In this document: piece after piece, positions 32,560 through 42,760 of the stretch
How positions within the stretch are numbered: the first letter of the stretch is position 1
Layout of the letters: each line of letters begins with the position of its first letter
Source: Lepus europaeus
Lineage: Eukaryota > Chordata > Mammalia > Lagomorpha > Leporidae
Direction: 5' to 3'
Length of the DNA stretch: 64,000 nucleotides
Assembly (NCBI RefSeq): GCF_033115175.1
Contig: NC_084839.1
Location: 41,215,501 to 41,279,500 of the forward strand
Notes under the pieces: model-generated
What the model saw: only the letters and a program-made list of their open reading frames with translations
What the model was told of the DNA's origin: nothing
The model's database searches: none
Translations under genes and position numbers: made by a program

Positions 32560-32940
32560 AGCTGGAGGACAATTATTTCCACCCTAAATTCTATACCTAG
32601 CTAAACTATCAAGTATCAGTATTGAATGACATTTTCATTTTATACAAGAGCTCAAAACAATTCACCATCCCTTTATCTTAGTATCTTTCTACCATAAAGC
32701 TTTTGAATAAGTAAACCAAGAAAAGGGCCACAGTGGCTGTCAGAAGTGGAGTATATAATACAAGAAAAAAGTTGATAATCATAGAAAAGATCCCAATGCA
32801 ATTAACTGTAAAATAGCCCAGGAAATAACTGGTCCAGATTAAAATAGAGAGGTAGATGACTATGACATGGTAGTCTCTAGGGAGGATATAAAATGGGTAA
32901 AATTCCTAATATTTTGAAAGAAGATTTATATTCATTTAAG
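32560..32940 (+). mobile_element. Old LINE-like relic (L1ME/HAL1 type, tentative)
   Basis: 'ccctaaattctatacctagc' with 'taaactatcaagtatcag', a later 'caagaaaagggccacag' and 'ggtccagattaaaatagaga' recall the non-ORF2 part of very old L1 elements. Assignment is weak. Similar text may continue between the next SINEs up to about 34,440. Confidence 0.4.
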
Positions 32941-32952
32941 AATGAATTAGTG

Positions 32953-33272
32953 GAGGGCACCACTGTAGCATAGCAGGTAAAGCTGCTGCCTACAGTGCCA
33001 GCTTCCCATATGGGCACTGGTTCAAGTCCTGGCTGCTCCACTTCCGGTCCAGCTCTCTGCTATGGTCTGGAAAAGCAGTGGAAGATGACCCAAGTCCTTG
33101 GGCCCCTCTCTGCAGGGGAGACTACAAAGAAGCTCCTGGCTCCTGGTTTCAGATCAGCCCAGCTCTGGCTGCTATGGCCACTTGGGGAGTGAACCAACAG
33201 ATAGAAGATCTCTCTCTGCCTCTGCCTTTCTGTAACTCTGCCTTTCAAATGAGTAAATAAATCTTTAAAAAA
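32953..33272 (+). mobile_element. Lagomorph CSINE, sense
   Basis: It begins 'gagggcaccactgtagcata' and ends 'gcctttcaaatgagtaaata' with an A-tail. The flanks 'aatgaattagtg' (32,941-32,952) and 'aatgagttagtg' (33,273-33,284) form a 12-bp target duplication with one mismatch. Confidence 0.95.
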
Positions 33273-33459
33273 AATGAGTTAGTGATAAATGCATTGAAAA
33301 GTGAACAGGAAAAAAACAGAATAATTAACTTTACTCAAAACAAAGAAAGTAAATACAATAAAGGGAATATCATCATAGAATAGAATACATATAACTTATT
33401 ATAGAATAATAAGTTCATAATCATACAATATAAACACTAAAGTAATAGTGTAGCAAGCT

Positions 33460-33783
33460 GGGGTCACTGGTGTGGCACAGCAGGTTAAAGCCCTGGCCTG
33501 GAGCACTGGCATTCCCTATGGGCACCAGTTCTAGTCCCGGCTGCTCCTCTTCTGATCCAGCTTCCTGCTATGGCCTGGGATAGCAATAGAAGATGGCCCA
33601 AGTCCTTGGGCCCCTGCACCCACGTGGGAGACCTAGAAGAAGCTCCTGGCTCCTGGCTTTGGATCAACGCAGCTCCGGCCATTGTGGCCAGTTGGGGAGT
33701 GAACCAGCAGACGGAAGACCTCTCTCTCTGTCTCTACCTCTCTGTATAACTCTGTCTTTCAAATAAATAAAATAAATTTTAAA
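33460..33783 (+). mobile_element. Lagomorph CSINE, sense
   Basis: It begins 'ggggtcactggtgtggcaca' and ends '(aaat)n' plus A-rich tail. The 16-bp flanks 'aatagtgtagcaagct' (33,444-33,459) and 'aatagtgtagtaagct' (33,784-33,799) differ at one base, a clear target duplication. Confidence 0.96.
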
Positions 33784-33913
33784 AATAGTGTAGTAAGCTT
33801 ACGGAAAGTTATGAAGTGCCTATATTGTGGGCATGGAGGGCTGAGAAAGTGTTAGTAAGATATAAACCAGGTATAAATGAGGTGAAAGAGGAAACATAAG
33901 AAAGCCAAATCCA

Positions 33914-34210
33914 GGGCAGGCATTTGGCACAGCAGATCTGCGCTGCTAGTTGAGACACCTGCATCTCATATCAGAATACCTGGGTTCAAGTCCTGCTCTG
34001 CTCCCATTCCTAGCTTCCTGTTAATGTGCACCTTGGCAGGCAACAGGTGATGGCTCAAGTACTTGGGTCCCTGCCACTCATTTAGAAGACCTGGGTTAGT
34101 TCCCACCTCCTGACATCAGTCTGGCCCAGCCCCGGCCATTGTGGGCATTTGGGGCGTGGACTGGTGGGCGGGAGATCTCTGTTTTTCATATAAATAATTT
34201 TTTTTAAAAA
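33914..34210 (+). mobile_element. Older CSINE-related SINE, sense
   Basis: It begins near 'ccagggcaggcatttggcac', contains 'ttggcaggcaacaggtgatg' and 'cccagccccggccattgtgg', and ends 'tttttcatataaataatttt'. Older subfamily, sense orientation. Confidence 0.85.
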
Positions 34211-35629
34211 TTCATTGCAACCATGTTGAGGAGATGGAAGCAAATTACCTTGGGAATAAAGAGGAAGGAAAAAAATGTCAGTTCCTCATGTTCCCTAGTA
34301 GGAAGTTAGTGGATAGTGTCTAAAATGAGAAAATCCAGAAATAACAGAATTAGCAGGATGGATCAGAGTATATAATAGGAGCTGCCAAAGAAATGTGGTC
34401 TCTGGGGAATGTGAAAAGGGAGTTTGGTGTAAGCCTTGTAGAAGTACATATTTTACTTTTAATCGATGTGTAACTAGTATTTTTATAACCTATATAACTA
34501 GTTGAAAAATAATGTTGCCCAAAGCTGTGCAGTAAATGCTTAGTTCTCTGCTCACAGTTTTCCTGTCACCAAATCCCCACAAATGCTTCTCCCCATCTTT
34601 CTAATACAGCCACCAGGGCCATGCTGGTCATTTATATCAGATCACACTCTCCTGCTGGCAAATGGGTAGGTAGCTCAGCCTTGGTAGAATTCTGCTGGCT
34701 GCAAAATCAGAAGCTTCAGCAAACTCTTAAAATATCACCATTGTCTGTGGCCTCAGCTTGTCGTGTGTAGCCCAGGGAAGCCCACGGGGGCAGCAGATCT
34801 TTGCCTTCTAAAGGGTTGCTTGGGCCGTGGTTCGTTCCAGCCAGGGACAAAGCAGTTCAGGAACACTGCAGATGTGGGAGGGGCAGCGCTCTGACTTCCC
34901 GGGATGCATTCTATACCTTCAGAATGGGCTGCAGAAAGAGTGGGAAATTGCTTAAGGGAACCAAGGGCTAGAGTTGTTCTGGGAGGAAGGTCAGGGAAAC
35001 ACTGGATACCGTTCAGACCTTCCCTGGCTGGGTTTTCGTATGTTCCCTTTGGGCTCCATGGCTGTTGGCGCTTTTTTATTGTCATTGTTGTTCCAGAGAG
35101 AGGGAAAGCTATTTGTTCAATATCAGAAATTTAGAAAGTGTCTCATTTTCCGAACTCCCAGTTACTAACATAATAACTTCTCAGAAAAATTTTCATGATT
35201 TTCTGTGATTTTTTTTTTCTTTTGAAGCAGCATAAAGCTCCAGTAGAAGGCAAAGACATTTCCTCATCTGAATTACTGCCACCATGAAGTAGATTGAAAA
35301 AAAATAGATCATTTTATATCAACCAGTAGCATCCCCGTCCACGGAGGGGTGTCTCCCAAAGCCGTCCAGATAGGATCAGGGTATTAATCATTTCTGGAAC
35401 AGTCAGAGCCCCGTCACCAGCCAGCACCCACAAAGGCTGCAACTCAGGGGCCAGCTGCAGCCGCCCAGGATAATCTCTGAGCTCTGTGGCAGAGAGCACG
35501 TGCCGGCTGGCGCCTGCTGTTTGGCTAAAGGGCTATGGCTGGGCACAGCGACAGTGGGGCTCCCGACTCCCCAAAGCTGCACTCACCAAGACGCAGTCAT
35601 TGCTAACTGCTGGCAAGGCTGGGACTTGC
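34211..35629. other. Unique sequence, start of a SINE-poor region
   Basis: About 1.4 kb with no SINE. A part near 34,560-34,680 ('gccaccagggccatgctggt') resembles L2 but is uncertain. No exon is supported. Confidence 0.4.
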
Positions 35630-35661
35630 CACACACACACACACACACACACCACACACAC
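35630..35661. repeat. (CA)n microsatellite
   Basis: An alternating CA run with one interruption ('accacacaca'). A likely length polymorphism. Confidence 0.95.
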
Positions 35662-35764
35662 TCATGTGCACTAAATACGCATAATCAGATATTCCCTTGG
35701 TGGACACACACTTCGATCATGCAGGCTAACCCCCTGGGAGGCTCCAAGACATGGCAGTGGGAAG

Positions 35765-35915
35765 CACAGCTTAGAATGAGACTGGTTTTAGTGTTCACAG
35801 GACAGTGACTTAATGCCCCAGGTCTGTTTCCTATCAGCAAAATAGGGAAAATAACAGTGCCCACCCCAGAGGGTCTTGTATGATTAAATGAAGTTGTGAA
35901 TCCCTGAATAGGAAA
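35765..35915 (+). repeat. MIR SINE relic
   Basis: 'acagtgacttaatgccccag', 'gtctgtttcctatcagcaaa' and 'atagggaaaataacagtgcc', followed by 'gattaaatgaagttgtgaat', match the forward MIR order. Confidence 0.6.
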
Positions 35916-36410
35916 CAAACAGATCCACATAGGGAGTGCCTGGGCTGTTTTATTCCCTGGGAAAGCCCTCAACATTCCACTCTCTGCCTGATGCCAGCCC
36001 CCACAAAGATGCTGGAGGGACTCTCCCAGTTCTCCCAGAGCCCGGCTGTGGTTCCCTGGAGCCCTTTCCCTCTGTCCTGCCTGAAGCTCAGTGAGTGAAC
36101 AGACTCAGCGGCCGGTGGCATAGCGTGAGAGGTTTTCTTTTTGGTGTCAGCCATCAAAACTGAGCTCAGAGTGCAGAAGGTACTGGAGAAGACAGTTACT
36201 TTCCAGGGCTGCTGAAGCCGTTCTCATTCCTTATACGATCACTGCCGCCCTGCATCCCTCAGTTGGCAGGGTGGGTGTCAGTGGCCCCACTTCACACAAG
36301 AGGCCATTCGGGTTGTGTGATGCGAGCTGACACAAACCAGTTAGGGCTCTGCAGTCTCTCAGCCTCCGGCCCAGAGGTTTCTCTGCCACATAGGATACCC
36401 CACAAGATAC
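35916..36410. other. Unique non-coding sequence
   Basis: No recognised repeat, exon or regulatory structure. Confidence 0.4.
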
Positions 36411-36562
36411 AAGGATATTTCCAAAAGTTCATGGTAAATGGGACTAAGAGACAAATGTATTTTGGTGCAAAAAAAAAAAAACTCTGAAATCCATGCACGC
36501 AAGGAGTCTTCAAAAAGTCTATGAAATGGGTATTATGAAAAATTATGCATGGATTTCAGAAT
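36411..36562 (+). mobile_element. Two partial mariner-like short elements in tandem
   Basis: The first copy (36,411-36,500) begins 'aaggatatttccaaaagttc' and holds 'ttttggtgcaaaaa'. The second (36,501-36,562) begins 'aaggagtcttcaaaaagtct' and holds 'tattatgaaaaattatgcat'. Each carries the same type of terminal sequence as the elements at 15,592 and 18,023. Confidence 0.6.
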
Positions 36563-37649
36563 CTGCCAGGTGAACTAGAACCTACTTCCGGTTCTTACTC
36601 AGCCAATCCGTTGAGGTCTTCAGGTGAATGAACGGCACGGCACTGGGGATGCAGCATGGAGCCACTAGTGTGGCCTTGCGTGTGTTCTAAACTATCCATG
36701 GCGGGTGCTGAGAGAGGGTCAGAGAGTGACAGCACAGCAGCTCCGCGGGGCTTGCTCGGGGGCTGGGAGGAGGCAGTGCAGTCTGAACTGGGCTCAGCAC
36801 ACAGCGAGGGAACAGAAGCCTCCAGGGGTTCAGGTCAGAGAAGGCGGGGTCCCTTTCATTAGCTGGGGAGAAAGAGGTCAGCCTCTGGGGAGATAACAGA
36901 TAGGGGTCTTGGAGGCTCCCCAGGAAGAGTGCAGCAGGAGAGGGGCTCGGAAGGACGGTGGCTGTCACCGCAGGAGCTGAGGAGGCAGAGGGTGGAGAGT
37001 GGGACTTAGCGGTCAGATCAACTGAGCGGCACCCCCAGGTGTGGTCCTGGGCAGGCTCCCTCACCTGTATGAGCCAGGCACCTGTCTCTCAGAGCTGCAG
37101 GGCCATTTCTGTGGGAGAGAGCATCGAAGATGCTGAGGACAGCGCCTGGCATGCAGGAGCTGTGGCGGCCAGTACCACTTGCTATTGTCATTTTCTCTTT
37201 CTCTTAATGTATGGAGATGGAAGGGTTAAAGGCCCAAGACTGAGTCTAGGAGCCATGGACAGGACACAGGCTAGGGACAGGGATCAAAGCCTCATGTGCC
37301 TTTGGGGGTGCTGGGGTCATGTGGACCACAGGTCGGTGCCCTTGGGGTGCCTCAGAAGAGGAACATCCCCTCCCTGGAGCTCTCCTTGCCACACACACAC
37401 ACACACACACACACCCATCCTGTGTGCCACCTGCCTCCAGACTCTAGAAGTCATGGTCCTTCCCAGCAGGATGTACATGTGGCCCCTGGATAAGGGGGGG
37501 TGGGCCTCTCCCCTTCTTCTTCCTCCTCCCCCACACAAGGCTGGGAGTGGCAGTGAGGAAAGGCACCGGAAGGGGCCGTGCAAACTCAGAACCAAGGCCG
37601 CCCCATACCCGGCAGCACCACGCTCAGAGGCAGCTGGAGCGCCAGGCCG
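36563..37649. other. GC-rich unique sequence
   Basis: About 1.1 kb, GC-rich, SINE-free. Open frames, including one of 235 codons on the plus strand (36,958-37,665), are low-complexity and cross a CA microsatellite, so they are not called genes. 37,000-37,180 may be a MIR relic. Confidence 0.4.
37390..37414. repeat. (CA)n microsatellite
   Basis: An uninterrupted alternating CA tract. Confidence 0.95.
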
Positions 37650-38235
37650 AGGGCTTTCCCTGTGAGAATCAGTTTCAAATATGAGGTTGATTTTATTTTC
37701 CCCCGTTGCAATTAACTGAGAAAAATATTTCAAAGCTGTATAATTAAAGGCCGGTGTTTTATTAGGGTTTAAAATAGTCGCTATGAAATTTGCTCCTGCC
37801 ACCGGTAATTACAACGTACGTCTTAATATCCCCTGCTTGCCTGCCCTGAGATAAGGGCCCTGTGTGCGCTGCATTTGGCTCTGCAGAGAAGGTAAAATCC
37901 TTATCTTATCTCCATCTGCACACAACAACCAGCCTCTCTTCCAATTCAACCCTAATCTTCTTAGTAAATAATACTGATATTTTTCACCATCACAAAATGG
38001 AGCGGGTGCCAGATTCTCCCTGATAACACCTCTCGGTTACACACCATTCTCTGTCAAAATCGGCCCGGTTTTCCTTAATCTCTTTAACTTATCAAAAAAA
38101 ATACTTTTTTACATTTGGCCATAGTAAGTTCTTTTCTACCAAATAATAATATTATAAATAAATCCCTCTGCCTACAGCTGACTCGCTGAAAAGATACTCA
38201 GCCTCCTCATTTTCTTCATGAATGGAAATTGTTGT
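37650..38235. promoter_or_regulatory. Candidate conserved non-coding element / enhancer
   Basis: A sharp switch from GC-rich to AT-rich, repeat-free DNA. It carries 'gcaattaactga' (37,707), 'tataattaaagg' (37,739), 'cggtaattacaacgtacgtc' (37,803), paired GATA-type 'ccttatcttatctcc' (37,898), and 'taatctctttaacttatc' (38,076). Homeodomain-type TAATTA/TAATTG cores and GATA sites are dense. No coding frame. Such texture is typical of developmental enhancers; function is inferred. Confidence 0.5.
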
Positions 38236-38598
38236 GCTCTTCAATTTCCCTCCAACTTTGGGATCTGCACCCAGGGGATGGCTCCCAGGCAGGCCCTGAG
38301 CCATCTTTGCATCTCTCAAGGGGGTCAGCTCGGTCCGAGGCACGTGCACACTTGCTATTTATTTTCATTGTCCTGGCCGTGGTGGGCTGCCCCCACCACC
38401 CACTCCCACCCACCTCCCACTGGGGCGGCCAGGGAAAATCCAGAGATTTCAGGCAATTCTGGCAGGCTCTTCCCCAGCCTGCAGCTTGTGCCCCACGCTG
38501 GGGCAGGCGCTTACTCAGAGCCCCATCCTGGCAGAAGCCTGGACCCACTGCCTTCTCCCGCTGCCTTTCAATGCGAATCACAGAATTGTCACACAACC
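38236..38598. other. Unique non-coding sequence
   Basis: GC-rich sequence with no recognised feature. Open frames here are GC-driven. Confidence 0.4.
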
Positions 38599-38620
38599 GG
38601 GGGGGGGGGGGGGGGGGGGG
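38599..38620. repeat. (G)22 homopolymer
   Basis: An unbroken run of 22 G residues followed by 'agggaggg'. It can form a G-quadruplex on the plus strand. Confidence 0.95.
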
Positions 38621-38644
38621 AGGGAGGGACAGCTAAGACGTGTT

Positions 38645-38780
38645 CATCACACAGCAGGTACTTATTGAGCACTTACTGTTTGCCCATTCCAGGCTCAGCC
38701 TGGTAGGGTCGCAGGGATGGAAGAAAGCATAATTGTGGCCTGCCAGGAGCACATGGCGTATGCAGTAGGCTCCCAGGTAG
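38645..38780 (-). repeat. L2 LINE relic
   Basis: 'caggtacttattgagcactt', 'actgtttgcccattccaggc' and 'gaagaaagcataattgtggc' follow the reversed L2 3' end (consensus 'tattgagcacctactatgtg'). Confidence 0.6.
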
Positions 38781-39584
38781 GGGGGTGGGGGTATAAGGAA
38801 TTTAAGATGTTATAGGAAAAATGGGATTGGGGCAAGGAGGCTGAGAACGAACCCTTGGAAGCCTTTTTGATATTTGTATAATCACTCAGATAAGGCAGAA
38901 AGGAGATAGTAGCAAGGCACTATCAATAACATTTTATGCAGTTCACATTAATAGTGATCGGCACTGTACTGGGAGATTCCCATTTCCATTTCCAATTTCC
39001 TTGTTCACCAGAAACTTTCTGTGATTTCCCTCTCCCACAGTTTCCATAATACGCGTGTAAATTTGCTTTGCTTTGTTGCAGGTAACGCTTGCCCAGGAGA
39101 AGTTTTATTCTCTGTGTCCGTCCTTGCAAACGTCTCGCGCTTTCCCTTCTCTGACTCTCCAGCCAGTAGCAGCTGCCTCCTGTCTCCAGGGCTTAACTCC
39201 CCTGGCATAGGGTTCTTCTCCCCCTCCTCCCGAGACCCCGACGAATCCAGATGCTTGAGACAGCCAAGACTGGGGTAGGGGTAGCCTGTGTTGACGCATT
39301 TCTTGGCCCCCCGTGGCTCCTCAATATACAGGATGAGCAGATGGGGGCTCTGTCCATGGTGATGGCCTTGCCAAAGCCCATGGCGCCAGGGCTGACCCCT
39401 GGGCCTCCTGCCCTCTCCACACAAGCCAAGAGAGTGCACTTTGGTGGCTGAGTTGGCTTCCCTTGCCTTTCCCAAGATGCCATTGACAACTCCTCCATTC
39501 GTTTCTCATCCATCCTTCTTGCACGCCCTTTTAACTCCTGACACCCAATCGCCTCATCGTCTCGGAGGCATGAGAGCATAGCTA
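38781..39584. other. Unique non-coding sequence
   Basis: No repeat recognised. The part 38,920-39,090 is AT-rich and could be regulatory, without specific evidence. Open frames on both strands near 39,005-39,588 have no domain signature. Confidence 0.4.
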
Positions 39585-39800
39585 TCAAAAGTCACAATCA
39601 GGCAGGCCTGCACCTTCGTTCCAGCTCTGCTGCTGTCTGTGGCTATGGCTGTGTGTGTGGCTTTGGGCCAGTTACTTAACCTCTCTGGCTCTCAATTTCC
39701 TTATCTGACAACTGCACATCACAAAGGCCCCTATCTCTTAGGACCAATGCAAGGTGTTTGATGAGTTGATGTAATAAGCTACCTGCATACTGGATGATAG
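39585..39800 (+). repeat. MIR SINE relic
   Basis: 'tccagctctgctgctgtctg', 'tgggccagttacttaacctc' and 'tctggctctcaatttcctta', then 'ctgacaactgcacatcac', show the forward MIR order with a well-kept core. Confidence 0.7.
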
Positions 39801-40346
39801 CAGAGGCTCCACAAATGACAGTTACAGTGAATCATAATATTGATGGGAACTCACAGATGAGAACTCTCAGTGTGAATGCCCTCACCAGGGAATCTACCAA
39901 AGCACAGCTGGGAGAGCTGATCTCAGAAGCCCAGGCAAGAGCTCTCCAGGGGCCCCGGGGCATTTTGGTTTGGGGACTCTTGGGAGACTCTGTTTTCTGG
40001 ACCCGTTGACCTCTTGAGAGCAGTATGAAGGGTGCAGATGGCTCAGGAAACAATTTTGTGCCCTGGTTAATAATAACAAAGAGAAAAAGGTGAAAGTTTT
40101 GCCTTTCAAAATGAAGCTCTTCTTACTCATGCCAAGCGGCTGGTGTAACCCTGAACTTGTCCACAGAGCCTTCTAGGGTCTCAGGGCTGCTGTTCCTTGG
40201 GCCTCTGAGCAATCTTATGCAAAAATAACTAAATAGAGATAGGTCTTAGAGCCAGGCCTGCCCCTTTCTCCATCATTTTGAGATGCTCAACTTTCAGTCT
40301 AGCTGCTCTAGGGGCTCCATTTTTGCTTTTCAATGTTGGGAAAATT
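39801..40346. other. Unique non-coding sequence
   Basis: No feature recognised. Confidence 0.4.
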
Positions 40347-41030
40347 TTTTTACGATTTACTTATTTTTATTTCTTTGAAAAGCAGTGAAAGGAGGCCGGC
40401 ACTGTGGCGTAGTAGGCTAAGCTTCCACCTGCAGTGCCAGCGTCCCATATGGGTGCCAGTTCGAGTCCCAGCTGCTCTATTTCCTATCCAGCTCTCTGCT
40501 ATGGCCTGGGAAAGCAGTAGAAGATGGCCCAAGTCCTTTGCACTCGCATGGGAGACCTGGAGGAAGCTCCTGGATCCTGGCTTCAGATCTGCTCACTCCA
40601 GCCATTGCAGCCATTTGGAGAGTGACCCAGCAGATAGAAGACCTTCCTCTCTGTCTTTCCCTCCGTCTGTGACTCTACCTCTCAAATAAATAAATAAAAT
40701 CTTAAAAAAAATTTTTTTTAATGAAAGAAAGGCAGAGAGAGAGCGAGCGAGCGAGCCAGGGAGTTCATTCTTCCATCTGCTGGTTCACTCTCCAAATACC
40801 CAGAACAGTTGGGACCAGGCCAGACCAGACCAAAGCCAGGAGACCAGAACTGAGTCCAGGTCTCCCATGTGGTGGCACAGATCCAATTACTCAAGCCATT
40901 GCCTGCTACCTCCCAAGGTGCATGTTAGGAGGAAGCTGGAATTGAGAGTCGAGCCAGGAGTTAAACCCAGACACTTCCGATAGCGGATGCACGTTTCCAC
41001 ACAGCATCTTCACTGCTGGATCAAATACCA
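40347..41030 (-). mobile_element. Older CSINE-related SINE, antisense, split by a younger CSINE
   Basis: The left fragment (40,347-40,394) is the tail complement with 'ttatttttatttctttgaaa'. The right fragment (40,720-41,030) has 'gaaagaaaggcagagagaga', 'ctgctggttcactctccaaa' and 'cattgcctgctacctcccaa'. A (GAGC)n-like stretch is at 40,738-40,757. The younger CSINE lies between them in opposite orientation. Confidence 0.8.
40395..40719 (+). mobile_element. CSINE nested in an older SINE, sense
   Basis: It begins 'ggccggcactgtggcgtagt', keeps a B-box-like 'agttcgagtcc', and ends 'ctcaaataaataaataaaat' with an A-tail. It inserted head-on into the antisense older copy, close to that copy's tail. 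Confidence 0.94.
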
Positions 41031-41159
41031 TCCCTGATTCTAGTCTGAGTCCCTCTCTAGCTGCTCACCTGAGAGTCCCCCCTCCTCACACCAACATGAT
41101 TTAAGAGGGAAGTAAGCCAGTGTGAGTCACTCAGCAGCTGCCGAGCTTGGATGTGTAAC

Positions 41160-41335
41160 CTGTGTTCACCACACACCAGGCACTAGAGTAGGCCCTTGAC
41201 ATTGTCTCGTCACTGCTAGTCAGCCAACAGCTTTGTGAGGCAAGTACCATTAACCAGTTTGCAGGTAAGAAGGCAGATTCCAGGGGAAGCTACTGCCCAA
41301 GATTATAGGGCTAATATTCGCTGGAGTTTACCCAT
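41160..41335 (-). repeat. MIR SINE relic
   Basis: 'accaggcactagagtaggcc', 'agctttgtgaggcaagtacc' and 'ggtaagaaggcagattccag' run in reversed MIR order. Confidence 0.6.
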
Positions 41336-41389
41336 AAGGAGGTTCAATGCCATTCTATTGCAGCAAAGTCAGAGCCTCTCTCTCTCTGT

Positions 41390-41650
41390 CAGGTAAACTT
41401 GGACCTGGGGAAGAAATCTGCCCAAGAGGCCTCCCAGCCATTGCCAGGGCTTGAGAATGACCCCACATTCTCTGGGGTCTGATGAAACCCAGTTCTTCCA
41501 GGCAGCCTTCCCTGCTTAGCCACAGTTGCCATCCGCGGGCCTGCTCCCTCTGCAAACTTTGGAACACCTCAAGTTCAGTTCCTACTCAAGTGTTTTGCAC
41601 TTGCTACCTGGAGGTTATTCCCTCCTATTTCATATGACTATATTTTATTT
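41390..41650 (+). repeat. L2-like relic (tentative)
   Basis: 'ccaggcagccttccctgctt' and the following pyrimidine-rich text recall the L2 3' UTR. The match is weak and could be fortuitous. Confidence 0.3.
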
Positions 41651-41689
41651 ACTCAACTAGATCATATGCCTAATAATAATAAAAAATAT

Positions 41690-41835
41690 TTGTTAGATGA
41701 CTCTTCTGGGGCCAGGCACCATGTATTGCACTTGGCATACTTAATCTCATTTAATACTCAGACAACCCAGAAAGTAAATATGAGGTTTCCGTTTTATAGA
41801 TGAGAAAACTGAGGTTTAGGGAAGGTAAGCAATGG
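41690..41835 (-). repeat. MIR SINE relic
   Basis: 'ggggccaggcaccatgtatt', 'atacttaatctcatttaata' and 'tatagatgagaaaactgagg', then 'gaaggtaagcaa', are the reversed MIR core. Confidence 0.7.
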
Positions 41836-42324
41836 AGCACTGCACTACACTTTTGTCCCGCCAAGTCCGCAGGAGCAAGGTCTGAGCCTTTTTGCCTTGC
41901 CTCCCCATCATGGGCTCACTAGCAAGTGCCACTCCCAGGGGCCAGACTGTGTCCTCCCATCCAAGGGCCTCTGCACCCAGATTCAATGATGTCAAAACAT
42001 GTCCTCGTGTGGCCATAGCTGAGTTATGGAGCGTGGGCCTCAGCACTTCTTGTGCACCTGCCTGCTGAAAGTTCCTGGGGAGTTAGGGTAACAGGGCAAA
42101 GATGTGGGAGCCCAGGCACTCCCAGAAAGCTATGCCTGCTTCCACCTAAGAAGCACTTTGCAAAACGCAAGGTTGCAAATGGCTGGAGTTGTTGATGCTT
42201 CATCTGTGGCAGGTGCGGCTGCCTGAGTCTGAGAATGCTGGTGAGGGTGCTGGGGCCGCTCTCAAAGTCAAGGGCAAAACCTCCTGAGCACCAGCTTTCC
42301 CTGCCAAGTATGGACCCGCCCTGC
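41836..42324. other. Unique non-coding sequence
   Basis: No recognised feature. Confidence 0.4.
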
Positions 42325-42760
42325 ATGTGGCAGCCTTAATTGGACCCTCGTTTATTATTGTAATGAGGATCCCTTTTCTAATGTGTTTTCCTAGCCCTCA
42401 TGTGGCTGAACTGTTATTTTTCTCACTTGACTTTTTTTTTTGCCTCTGAAATGTTTTGGATAAATATGCAGCTGAAATGGCTTGTTACTGACTGTGTACA
42501 TTTTCAGTTGAATGAAAAGTAAAGAAATACAGCATTTCGCATATAAAATATTCTGTTAATGTTATATAATTTGGCTGTGGAGTATCATTTTGCTTTTATG
42601 AAAGGGTTTGGTGAAACCCTCGGGACTAGCAGATGGCTAACACGTAGTAATTATCGGTTACTAAATCTCACTTACATCATACTGGTCTATTCATACAAGT
42701 ATAACCATATTAGATGTATATTTTTTAACAAGACAACGTGCGATGTGAGCGAGCCTGAAA
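42325..42760. promoter_or_regulatory. Candidate conserved non-coding element
   Basis: Repeat-free AT-rich block. It has 'ccttaattggaccc' (42,334), 'tattattgtaatgagg' (42,352), 'gtagtaattatcggttac' (42,646) and 'gataaatatgcagctg' (42,459). The GC-rich flanks fall off sharply on both sides. No coding frame. Enhancer character is inferred from composition and motif density. Confidence 0.45.

Noticed and set aside
36958..37665. A 235-codon plus-strand open frame
   Set aside because: It is GC-driven, crosses a CA microsatellite, has no domain or splice context, and runs to the edge of an AT-rich non-coding block.
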